17,943 nt of DNA from Discostella pseudostelligera (GCA_036940085.1 JALLBK010000886.1:1-17943), one strand, 5' to 3'. Counted from the first letter of the stretch, positions 9,333 through 17,943 are shown. Notes: generated from the letters alone by a model not told the origin. Numbers and translations are program-made.

Positions 9333-10591
9333 ATGATTGCCAGACTCTACCTCCCAATTGCGACTTGCACGAGGCGCACATCGACAGCTCCTTTCGTCTG
9401 GTCTGGGATCACAGCATGCTCTCGTCGTCCCTCTATCCCGAAATGCTGCGAACTCGCCAACACCATCTCCCTGGCGCAGCAGCAACAACAACATCATCAG
9501 CAAGTGCGTTTCCATCGCACCAACTACGAAGGGCCAGGGAAATTCGATGAGCGTGAGACGGGTACTAAGGCGTTCGAAGAGGCTGCACGAGCGCACGATA
9601 ACAATGAACACCATGATCATTCTCATCAGCACCATCATGATCTGGACAATTCTAATGCGGACGACAATTGTACAAACAATTCTGTGGTAGAAGCAGAATC
9701 AAAGGAGCAGAAACAACAACTTTTGCATGCGCGGTACATTCGTCGTTCTGGATCGTATGCTCGTCGTGGATACACAATTGGCATTGGTGGTCCAGGTGAG
9801 TGTAGGAGATCATTCTTTGGAAATATCAGAATCAGCTTCGATCCAGAATATGTGTTGTGCATATCTTTCTGTCCTCTCACTTTTGTCGCGTATTCTCTCA
9901 TACAGTTGGCTCTGGGAAAACTGCACTAACTCTCGCCCTATGTCGAGAATTGCGTGACAAAGTACAATTGGGTGTAGTAACAAACGACATCTTCACGCAA
10001 GAAGACAGTGAGTTCCTCGCCAGAAATAATGCATTAGCTAAGGGACGGATCATGCCGGTAGAGACAGGCGGATGTCCTCATGCGGCCATTCGTGAGGATG
10101 TGAGCGCCAATCTTGGTGCGTTGGAGATGCTGACTGGTAGAATTCAATGGGAAGTGAAAGAGCAAAAGCAGCAGCAGCAGCATGATGACAACAATGGAGG
10201 TGATGCGGACAGTATTACACAGGAGCCATTGTTACTCTGTGAATCCGGAGGAGACAACTTGGCAGCGAATTTTAGTTCTGAGCTTGCCGATTACACAATC
10301 TACGTCATTGATGTTGCCGGGGGCGATAAGGTTCCACGGAAAGGCGGTCCAGGAATATCCCAATCCGATCTGCTAGTGATAAACAAGATTGATTTGGCCG
10401 AGGCAGTCGGAGCAAGCTTGGAGGTGATGGAACGAGATGCAGATAAAATGAGACAGGGTCGTGTGCAGGGTGGAGAATCGGGTCCGGTTGTGTTCGCATC
10501 TGTGAAGAATGGGGTGGGTGTGGATCAAATCATTTCGCATATCATGAGAGGATTTGAGAATGCACATCGATTGGTGCGAAGTGCAAGCTGA
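9333..10591 (+). CDS. ureG: Urease accessory GTPase UreG (2 exons)
   Basis: UreG is the GTPase that drives nickel delivery to apo-urease together with UreD/UreH and UreF. Exons 9333-9795 and 9906-10591 (intron 110 nt) give 382 residues. The intron splits the P-loop Val codon; splicing creates GGPVGSGKT (152-160). Further UreG hallmarks are [11 protein letters not shown], the metal-binding [14 protein letters not shown] with Cys-Pro-His intact, [35 protein letters not shown] and [18 protein letters not shown]. The protein is longer than bacterial UreG (about 200 residues). The extra length is a 140-residue N-terminal extension with a His-rich block (seven His in residues 93-102, a likely nickel-buffering tail as in plants), plus an insertion of about 25 residues containing poly-Gln and Asp/Asn ahead of the ESGGDN motif. 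The first 30 residues ([15 protein letters not shown]) look like a mitochondrial presequence. No other urease gene is in the window. The alternative start is 9213. Confidence 0.95.
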
Positions 10592-10838
10592 TGGACAAAG
10601 TATCTAGGTGATGATCTCGGCGAGATGATGTCGGATGCAGAGTGTAGAGTGCACAGTTGTAACTTCTCCCGCCGGCAATGTACAGCACAAGGTTTGTTCT
10701 CTCCTCGATTCTCCTCGGACACGGAGAGCACCTTGTCGGGTGTCGAATATCCCAGAGCAAAACAAATAGAAAATGCGAAATGAAACAATTCAACTCCTTG
10801 GGGTTTGGAATTGTATCGTTGTGAATGTCTGTCTAAAT
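10592..10838. other. Convergent ureG / RPL30 spacer
   Basis: This stretch of 247 nt lies between two converging genes, presumably 3' UTRs. I see no gene or RNA structure in it. Confidence 0.5.
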
Positions 10839-11479
10839 TTACTCCTTGCTCGACAAAATATCAGAGTCTCCAGCATCAATGATAGAGACTACTGAGCAGT
10901 TGAAAAGCTTACCACATGCAGTACCAAGTTCAGTATTGTCACCACTGTAATGATGCACCTGAGTTTTGGCAAGCATGGCAAGGTACTCCATCTCGGACTT
11001 GCGCAAGGGGGGGCAGTTCGATGCAATGAGAACCATCTTCGACTTGCCCGAGCGCAAGCTTTTCAATCCGGATTTGTACCCAAGGATGGCCTTTCCGGAT
11101 TTCATAACGAGCTTGAGGCGTGAGTTCATCGACTCGACATTCTTCTTCTACGCTTGGAGAGAAATGAGGGTGAAGTTAGGTGACAATGAAATAAAATAAA
11201 TGAATTACAAATATGGACATTCCCAATTCCCGATTTGGCGGAGTCTCACAGAAGATGGTGATACACTCGCAATTGAAGTATGGATCGAAGCACAATACCG
11301 GTATGGCGTCGGCAGGTCGAGGTTCCCGTCGACATCGATTGCCAAGGTTCGGCGACCGACGCGATGAATTCGACATCACCGGTATGTGTTCCATCCGTCG
11401 ACGACAGCCATCTCGGGCAGGCAATTGATCAGTCGCCCCCTCCGGCATCGTGACTTACGGTTTTCTTGGATGGTGCCAT
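10839..11479 (-). CDS. RPL30: 60S ribosomal protein eL30 (2 exons)
   Basis: Cytosolic large-subunit ribosomal protein eL30. The coding sequence is exon 1 at 11479-11459 (ATG plus six codons, M-A-P-S-K-K-T), a 311-nt intron starting GTAAGT, and exon 2 at 11147-10839. The product is 109 residues, the normal size. Conserved blocks include [53 protein letters not shown] and [10 protein letters not shown]. The family N-terminus ([14 protein letters not shown]) is rebuilt only by this splice, which is strong support for the short first exon. An unspliced reading would start at the internal Met at 11129 and lose 13 residues. The gene converges on ureG. Its intron is the longest in the window. Four copies of a 10-mer lie 220-320 nt upstream of the start codon and may belong to its promoter. 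Confidence 0.97.
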
Positions 11480-12521
11480 CTTTCTTCGAGAGTTGCTGTT
11501 ATTTGGGTGGGGTGTTTGATAGTTTTCCTATCTCAGCCAAAGCTCCAGTGAAAATTATGATTGAGGACAAAGGTCGAGGTGGCGAACGATGCAATGGTGA
11601 TGGCGATGAGTAGTGCTTGTCGAGAGTGGAGGAAACAACTCGCGTAGGAATGCGTAGAATTCGTGCTGGCTGAATTAGTAATGAGGTATTGGGTACAAGC
11701 TCTGTCCGTCGACGGTGACTGCCTGTCCGTCGATATCAACAACTTGCACTTCTTGTCTGTCCGTCGGTCCGTGGAAGGCGGATCTTTGCCTGTCCGTCGT
11801 CCATTGATAGACATCTTCCATCGAACATCGATCGTCCATCATCCATCGTCAACGTCGAACCATGAGCTCCGTCGGCGCCCAGTAGTATTGATGTCTTCCC
11901 ATTCATATCAGGGCTTAATATCATCCAAAGTCAGTCATTCTCTTCTTATTTACATTATATGCCGCTATAAATTGCTGCATCTGACTGGTCCTCTGTCGGC
12001 GACCTCAATACGGCGCTGGCTGTTTTGAGCTCGACCTAAGCCTAAGTACTAATTACCGCCTACCGATTCTGCCACAGCCGCCACTCTGCTGCGCCACATC
12101 GAAATCATCGACCTACGACATGATATTGGGAACTCTTCAAATTCCTTGAAAAAACAGACCGAATGCATTAGCTTCGCAATCAATAACCGGTCTGGAAGAT
12201 ATGTGGTTGTGGTGGTGTGGTTGTGTGTTCAGTTCATCACCTCAACTCGTGAACTCAATGATGTGGCTACTGCTCGTTTGCAAGAAGGAAACGAACTTAT
12301 CTCCTTACACCGCGTGCTGCCATGGCAATTCGTCTCAAATTTGTGACAATGTTCTGAGGTAGAATCACCGTGATTTTGTGGATAGGAGTAGGAGACATGA
12401 GCCCCGATGTTGATAGTCAGAAATTCTTTTGCAGATTCGAACATGCTCTCTATTGTAAGTGTCATGGATATCTATCTACCTTTACATAAACATTAATCAA
12501 TGCGATGAAGTCGTATCTGAC
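11480..12521. other. Intergenic region between RPL30 and the VHL/P4H gene
   Basis: This stretch is about 1 kb. It holds the RPL30 promoter at its left end and the 3' UTR of the VHL/prolyl-hydroxylase gene at its right end. The CTGTCCGTCG repeats lie at 11702-11799. A 121-codon plus-strand open frame (11663-12028) translates those repeats and looks non-coding. No RNA gene was recognised. Confidence 0.45.
11702..11799 (+). repeat. Four direct copies of CTGTCCGTCG
   Basis: Identical 10-mers start at 11702, 11723, 11757 and 11790 (spacing 21, 34 and 33 nt). A partial copy, GGTCCGTGG, follows the third. They sit 223-320 nt upstream of the RPL30 start codon. The repeated, spaced arrangement suggests a cluster of binding sites rather than a microsatellite. 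Confidence 0.6.
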
Positions 12522-14545
12522 TTAAAGTTCATCCGATAGTGTTGCTTCATCCTGCACGGAAGGTCCAACATCTAACCACCATTGAAACAAGTCATGACCA
12601 CTCGCCGCCTTAAACATTGTGGGTGATAGATGTCGTCCAATCGCCGGATTTTCACACTGAACTGCCCCCACAGAGAAATCATCTAAATTTCCAACAAGTT
12701 CGCATTTTCCAACATCTATCAGTTGTTCGGGAGTACCCTCCGGATTCTCCTTCTTGAACCATTCTGGGTCACCTGTCGGACGGTAGTGCGTGAACAGATT
12801 GATATAGTTTCCACTAACGAGAGGAGTGTTGCGTCCGTGCAGAGCTTTGGCAGATTCTGGAGGTTGGAAGAATGAATCGATTCATAAGTCAATTTAAAAA
12901 TAACGGATTAATGATGGATCATCGCTGCAAAATCAAGAGCATCCGTGGTTATTAGTCTCACCGTAATACACGATATCACCTAACACCATCATGATGAATA
13001 AAACAAAGTTAGGTATATCTTGTGCGTCTCCGAGGACGTTAGACTATCTCAACTGGATTGCACTCACCTGGCTCCATCACTACTTCATGCAATCGATCCG
13101 CATGGTCATGAACCTAATTAACGCAAAATAAACAGTGACGAAAAGACATGAGTTCTTAGTCAATGAACGACTTCCCATCGAGTACACGAAAGTCAAATTG
13201 TCATCCTACCTCAACAGTCCACGGTCTCGTAACATTCTCCTGTGCAATGTTCACAATCAGGCTAGCGGCATGAGTGGCCTCTCGATCGACATGTGTCAAC
13301 AACCGAGCACCTTTGGTATATTCTCTCATCCCATACATATCCGTCTCCTCGAGTTCCACTCCCGCCCATGCTTGAACCAATTCTCGTAGACGACCCTGCC
13401 ATCGTCGTTTAAGAGTCCATGGAATTTGAATGAAACTTTTTGTAGATTGGCATCGCGGCGGAACGTGTAGATTTGAGTTGGCACGAGTTGGGTACAGATA
13501 TCGGGGGGGTCAGCAAACTACAATGATGGATGTTTACTCACTTGACATCCGTTTCCCAATAATTGACAAACAATCCCTTATGCCTTCCCCATTCTTCATG
13601 CACCTTATGCGGAGGATCGCGATTATTGTAATAATACGCACCTAGACTTGCATAGACATCCTCCGGTAGTCGACCTTTGGCAAATCCAAGAGCACTAAAG
13701 GATCGTTTCACCACCAAATGCCTCCTCCATTCATTCTGCAAAGTCCGTTTGACTTGATCCGCCAATCCCTCCTGTGCAACATGTGGCTGGACATGATTTT
13801 GGATACCCACAATCCCCGAGTTCGGAATAATAATTTCCAAAAACATTTCATTCTCGAGTGGATCTTCATTCGGTGTAATATCATATACTTGGAATTTATG
13901 TCCGACATAGGTAGTAATGAAATGTGTCTCTCGTTCCCCAATTCCAAGTTCATGATTGAATTGTTTGTCCCCAGTTTTGGCATTGACCCAGTAGACCTTG
14001 AGTGGATTGGTATGATAATTGATAAATCCATATTCGACCTTACCGCAACTATCGGAATGGAGAAAGGAAACGATATCAGTCAATTCGACATCTCTATCCT
14101 CGTCGAGTTTGTGCCCATATCTCCAATATCGATGGGGGAGTGGTCGAGCAACCACATCGCGAAGAGTGCCCCGCTCAATGCACACTGCGACACAATCACG
14201 AAACGACTGTACCTCTTCATTATTATTTGATGGTGCATCGGGAACATTCTCGATATGACCAAACACTGCCGTATAGGCCTCCCCGTCCAATGCTACAAAT
14301 TTGTGACCCCAAATTCCGTCATGGATAGTAGTGTCGGTTTCGACTAGAGAGGCGCATTTTCTGGCGGGGTAGGCGAAGATATGATTGGTGAGACGATGAT
14401 CGTCGTTGAAGGGCAGGTCGGAGAGGGTTGTGATTGTTGGGGTGACCGATGATTCTGATGCTGCTGCTGCTGTAGATCCGGTTAGGAGGGATGGCAGGAG
14501 CAGTAGGCGGAGGAGCTGCGTTGGTTTCATCATGACATGCATCAT
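12522..14545 (-). CDS. Secreted VHL-like beta domain / prolyl 4-hydroxylase-type oxygenase (5 exons)
   Basis: Exons on the minus strand: 14545-13542, 13435-13210, 13113-13068, 12979-12962, 12856-12522. All introns are GT-AG and phases match, giving 542 residues. Residues about 7-28 form a signal peptide (QLLRLLLLPSLL, then an Ala-rich cleavage region), so secretion or the ER lumen is likely. Residues about 168-222 resemble the pVHL beta domain (VEYGFINYHT, VYWVNAKTGD, TTYVGHKFQVYD). Residues about 335-460 form a 2-oxoglutarate/Fe(II) dioxygenase of prolyl-4-hydroxylase type: HVD (H383, D385), distal His 438 in KALHGRNTPL, then GNYINLFTHYRP. The Lys that binds 2-oxoglutarate in collagen-type enzymes aligns with Tyr449. 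The C-terminal 80 residues include LFQWWLDVG and have no known motif. Exon 4 is only 18 nt. In-frame ATGs at 14533, 14608 and farther upstream are alternative starts; 14545 gives the best signal peptide. Confidence 0.88.
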
Positions 14546-15246
14546 CCGTTTAGGCCCATTACCATTGTCGGCTTGCCAAAACTGTCCATCATGCTCATGC
14601 ACCATCATCGTTGATCTTTGCCGTCGCGTCGTCGGCGATGGCGATGGAGATTTTGTTGATCGATGGCGATGGGAGGGGTTCGGATTTTGTGGTCTGCTCG
14701 GATTCGGGGGGCTTCGGGGGTTTCCGACCGAGGGCCCCCTCTTTTTCAGAGTTGAGGTCGAAAGATCGCCCCATCCTACGAAGGAATCGATACATTGACA
14801 TGCCCACGTCACAACGAGGCCAACATGTAACAAGCATGGCGGCGGCTGCAGACAACAACACTGCTGCATTTTGTTGCCAATAGGTGCGTTGCCCATGGCC
14901 ATGGCCGTCGAAGTTGGGCGTAGTGGCGGCGGGCCCAGGTGGTCGGATTGCCTCGGATGAATGTGGAGGGGAGTGCGATGTGCGATCTCGGCGGGTGTGA
15001 AGAATCAGGGGCGGAAAGCGCAGAGAAAGAGATGCACTTCATGGATGATGCCGTCGTCACCTTCGATGAGTTCAATGGAGATGAAGATAATACCTAGAGG
15101 AGCCGCGGTGGCTTGTGCACTCGTTCATGGATGGGTAGATGTTGTCTTGGATGGAGAATGATTCACTTTCGTTACTGGAACCCCATCGTCGGTTCTCTAA
15201 CAAATGTTCTCTCGTCACTACACACGCAACAGATACTTCCATAAAC
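14546..15246. promoter_or_regulatory. Divergent region between VHL/P4H and the light-harvesting gene
   Basis: This 701-nt stretch lies between two divergent start codons. The minus-strand frame is open to 14902, but that extension is Pro/Ser/Arg-rich and lies ahead of a good signal peptide, so I treat it as 5' leader. A 12-bp palindrome CCATGGCCATGG lies near 14893-14904. Just before the light-harvesting ATG, CGCAACAG could be a leader splice acceptor. No further gene is seen. Confidence 0.45.
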
Positions 15247-15924
15247 ATGAAGTCCATCGCCGCCATCACCATCCTTGCTAGCTCTGCTGCTGCATTCGCT
15301 CCCACCCCTGTCTCCAGGGTTGAGTCGTCTCTCAGCTACGCTAAGGAGCTTGACTCTATGTTTGGAACCACCGTCGAGACTGGTGGAAGAGTGGTACGTC
15401 CCTACGTACTGTATCACTTTGATCAATACTGGTGTTTTTGTTTGGTTCGTTATCGTTACTCATACCATTTATTTTATCATTAGTTCGACCCTCTCAACCT
15501 CAGTGACTACGTCCCAGTTGACTGGGCACGCAGGGCCGAGCTCTCCAATGGCCGTTCGGCAATGCTTGCCACCGTTGGATGGTTCTTTCCCAAGGTATTC
15601 GGTACCTTTGCGTCCCAAGACGTGACCACCACCGACCCCATCGATGCCATCCTTCAGGCCGATCCTCAATGGTGGGCTCAATTTTTCGTCATCTGCGGAG
15701 TCTTCGAAAACTGGAAATACAATCAAGAGCTTAATGGAAAGTCCTTCTTGGGAGGTCCCGAACCAGCGGTAGATTACCTCAAGCTTTGGCCAAAAGACGC
15801 AAAGGGGCAGGAGGAGATGAGGACGAAGGAACTTAAGAATGGTCGTCTTGCTATGATTGGAATTGCTGGCCTTGTCTCCAATCACTTCATCCCTGGATCG
15901 TGCCCTGTTCCCGACTTTCTCTAA
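15247..15924 (+). CDS. Chlorophyll a/c light-harvesting protein, plastid (2 exons)
   Basis: Thylakoid antenna protein binding chlorophylls and carotenoids. Exons 15247-15393 and 15484-15924 (intron 90 nt, GTACGT to TTAG, phase 0) give 195 residues. The N-terminus MKSIAAITILASSAAA then FAPT is a bipartite plastid leader: signal peptide with cleavage before Phe, the diatom AFAP pattern. Helix 1 carries the LHC motif RRAELSNGRSAMLATVGW (E68, R73) and helix 3 the matching MRTKELKNGRLAMIGIAG (E165, N168, R170); these Glu-Arg pairs bind chlorophyll and lock the two helices. Helix 2 is around WWAQFFVICGVFENWKY. YLKLWPKDAKGQEEM before helix 3 resembles Lhcr-type (red-lineage, photosystem I associated) antennae more than the main FCPs; that subgroup is inferred. 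High expression and light regulation are expected for the family. The C-terminus ends SCPVPDFL. Confidence 0.93.
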
Positions 15925-16300
15925 AGATTTTTGCGTTTTGGCATTGTGTGGCAGAGAAATGTGCGACGGATGACGGGTGGTGGTGCCTGGTGCCCAATGG
16001 CAGGTTTTGCAATTGGATACGAGAGATAGAGGAGAGAGATTGCCTTTCGATGCCAAATTCCTCCTTGCACGATGTTTGATGGTCAATATCATCGACAATA
16101 CTAGTGGGTAAGCACTATGAAATAAAGCAAACATCATATCCTCGTCAAGACCTTCGTCGCAATCATAATGTTACAGCAGAATAAGCTTTTCCTGGACCGT
16201 CACAACAAGGAAAATGAATTCATTCATTTATCTTTCGCATTTACTGATTTTCTCTTCGCTCGTCGATTTTAACAATAATCAATCGATGACATTCACTTCG
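15925..16300. other. Region downstream of the light-harvesting gene
   Basis: This stretch of 376 nt has normal CpG density and holds the presumed 3' UTR. A 222-codon minus-strand frame (15469-16137) runs into the antenna exon and is a shadow. No gene is seen. Confidence 0.5.
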
Positions 16301-17659
16301 TTTGAGTATGTGTATGGTAGATTATGTGTAGATACAAAAGTAGGAGTGGCAATATGTGGGAGTCAGGACACAGAACCTCATGAATGAGGGACAATAAATA
16401 CTAGCATTAGCATGATGGCTTGAGCCTTGAGCCTGAAGCTCTCCTGAAGGATGAAACAACCAATACCTTGCCAGAAGGTTATGAGTGGTTATGAGCTTGT
16501 TGAAGGTTTAAGGTGAAAGGTGAGTCAGCAACCTCTAACAAAGCAAAGCTAATGAAAAGAGGTGAAGCTAGAGGCAGGCCTGCATACCTTGTTGCACAGG
16601 ATCTTGGATCATCTTTCAACAAGTGCAATAATTTGGATCCTGAGCCAGTGGTGAGCCTGCCAACAAATTTACAGAGTAGTAGAATGATGTGTACTGTAAA
16701 TCACTCCTTACCACCATGTGGTCTGGCCTTCTTGTTATTCCAGGCATCCCAGCAGCAGCCATGCAGCTAATTTCGATTTTGTTAGCAGTAGTTGTTACCA
16801 TACATGGGCTATGGGCTACCACCTACCATGGGCTCCTCACATCTTACATTGTAGCAATTGCAGTATGCTAAACTAGGCAGCAACCTGACACAACAACTAG
16901 AGATGCTCCTTTGACAGACAAGTTGGATGGCAACAATCATAGCAGTAACAATATCACCTTTGGCCTAATCCTAATTCCTGATAATACACCAGGACAGATC
17001 AATTTCAATTTGCAGCTAACAAGAAATGTTGCTGTTTGCTACTTGTTGCTGCTGGTGGTAGGTGACAAGGATCATTGTGGTTTGGAAGAATACTGCTGAT
17101 GAGGATCAACAAGAAGGATCAAAGAAAATGATTCAAAAATTTAAACAGCTGAGTCTGCAGCCAACAAGAAGCCTGCAGGCTGATGTCTGCAGCAGTTCAG
17201 GCTGCTGATGCTCTGGGGCAGTGACACTTGGTATTCTTGGTTGCTGTTGCCATGATAGCCATCACTGTGGTTGTGAAACAGTCATGCTGAGGACCACTGA
17301 GGAGGAGCTTCAGATTCAGCAGCAGGCTTAGTAAGCTTGGTAAGAAGAAGAGGGACAAGACTGCTACAGTGAACAAGGGGAGGTGGTTGACGAGGACAAG
17401 AATGCGGCGTGCAGCAGCCCACAGCTGCTCCTGGGTCATTGCTTTTTCTTGCTAAGGCTCCTGCTGACATGCTGAACTGGAACATGCTGTCACATGACAC
17501 ATCATGGCACCTGGCATCATGTGGCATACTATGGCATTTGGTGCACAAGCAATTGATGGAATGGGGATACAGGAGATACAGTTGAGGTTGAGGACCCGAT
17601 ACCCAATGCAAGGGAGTCTTGAGTCTTCAGAGTGCCGCTGACTAGAACAGATGAGAGAG

Positions 17660-17697
17660 GCAAGAAGAGGCAAGAAGAAGCAAGAAGCAAGAAGCAA
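17660..17697 (+). repeat. Imperfect GCAAGAA tandem repeat
   Basis: A purine-rich stretch built from GCAAGAA and GCAAGAAGAG variants, about five units. It lies within the CpG-poor region. Confidence 0.6.
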
Positions 17698-17807
17698 ATG
17701 AGAATCAATAACAAGAATAATCATCACAGCTGCTGGAATGCATCAAGAAATTGCATGAGGTACTAACAAGAACCCAAGAAGTAAGGTACATGCCCCTGGG
17801 TGCAGGG

Positions 17808-17830
17808 GGCTGGAGGCTGGAGGCTGGAGG
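17808..17830 (+). repeat. GGCTGGA tandem repeat
   Basis: Three perfect copies of the 7-mer GGCTGGA plus a partial fourth, a few bases ahead of the hexamer array. Confidence 0.75.
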
Positions 17831-17847
17831 ATGATGGTTTACTCTAT

Positions 17848-17943
17848 GATGTTGATGGTGATGGTGATGGTGATGGTGATGGTGATGTTGATGGTGATGG
17901 TGATGGTGATGGTGATGGTGATGGTGATGGTGATGGTGATGGT
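17848..17943 (+). repeat. (GATGGT)16 hexamer microsatellite, open at the window edge
   Basis: Sixteen consecutive 6-nt units: fourteen GATGGT and two GATGTT variants (17848 and 17884). The array runs off the window, so its full length is unknown. It reads without stops as Asp-Gly, Met-Val or Trp-containing dipeptides on the plus strand and as His-His, Thr-Ile or Pro-Ser on the minus strand. No flanking gene supports coding. Confidence 0.92.

Larger units (their letters stand above)
16301..17943. other. CpG-depleted, gene-free region
   Basis: Only six CpG dinucleotides occur in 1,643 nt (16774, 17391, 17405, 17408, 17597, 17636), although G and C are not scarce and CA/TG are abundant. The change is abrupt: the preceding 160 nt hold about ten CpGs. 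No frame here shows a recognisable protein or a transposon motif. This composition is what long-term cytosine methylation and deamination produce, so an old silenced repeat is one explanation. Confidence 0.7.

Noticed and set aside
11148..11458. Possible snoRNA in the RPL30 intron
   Set aside because: Ribosomal protein introns often host snoRNAs, but I found no convincing C/D or H/ACA box pair, only a near-match GTGATGT.
11663..12028. 121-codon plus-strand frame
   Set aside because: It translates the CTGTCCGTCG repeats and has irregular composition without a domain.
4160..14820. Scattered ACGTCA/TGACGT hexamers near several promoters (CRE-like, known from CO2-responsive diatom genes)
   Set aside because: Several hexamer matches are expected by chance on two strands, and no cluster is seen.
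14546..14902. N-terminal extension of the VHL/P4H frame to ATG 14902
   Set aside because: It would bury the signal peptide behind about 119 Pro/Ser/Arg-rich residues. It is more likely 5' leader.
15469..16137. 222-codon minus-strand open frame overlapping the antenna gene
   Set aside because: It is antisense to light-harvesting exon 2 and has no motif. The sense frame explains the sequence fully.
16513..17727. Several 60-110 codon frames in the CpG-poor region
   Set aside because: They overlap on both strands, lack motifs and start in repetitive sequence. No reverse transcriptase, integrase or transposase signature was seen.
1..17943. tRNA genes or CRISPR arrays
   Set aside because: No GGTTCGANTC-type T-loop within a cloverleaf was found, and no regularly spaced repeats with unique spacers. 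The only arrays are simple tandem repeats and promoter-like motifs.

Overview
This window looks like nuclear DNA from a diatom or a close stramenopile relative. The genes carry short spliceosomal introns (69-311 nt, GT-AG). One gene is a chlorophyll-binding light-harvesting protein whose N-terminus has the diatom plastid signature (signal peptide, then Phe at an A-F-A-P cleavage site). The plastid-type aspartokinase, the UreG accessory protein and the VHL-like/prolyl-hydroxylase protein also fit this lineage. I cannot name the species.

Layout: (1) 283-2689 (+), four-exon monofunctional aspartokinase with a plastid-type leader. (2) 2793-4127 (-), single-exon D-2-hydroxyacid dehydrogenase, tail to tail with it. 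(3) 4430-6803 (+), five-exon DEP-domain/mercuric-reductase-like flavoprotein fusion. (4) 7181-7705 (-), orphan protein with a TWRMY motif. (5) 8373-8666 (+), 97-residue protein with a possible ferredoxin-like fold. (6) 9333-10591 (+), two-exon UreG. (7) 10839-11479 (-), two-exon ribosomal protein eL30 with a 21-nt first coding exon. (8) 12522-14545 (-), five-exon secreted protein joining a VHL-like beta domain to a prolyl-4-hydroxylase-type 2-oxoglutarate oxygenase. (9) 15247-15924 (+), two-exon light-harvesting protein. (10) About 16301-17943, no convincing gene: a stretch almost free of CpG that ends in simple repeats, including an uninterrupted run of hexamers to the window edge.

The genes do not form a pathway cluster. 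They are ordinary neighbours with a mix of convergent and divergent pairs. The most interesting items are the reader-plus-writer hydroxyproline protein (VHL-like fold fused to a prolyl hydroxylase with an altered 2-oxoglutarate site), the DEP-flavoprotein fusion, two very small internal exons (18 and 20 nt), an in-frame stop-free 69-nt intron with tandem acceptors, and the abrupt CpG desert. Exon boundaries were worked out by eye from splice signals, reading phase and family motifs. There is no transcript evidence.
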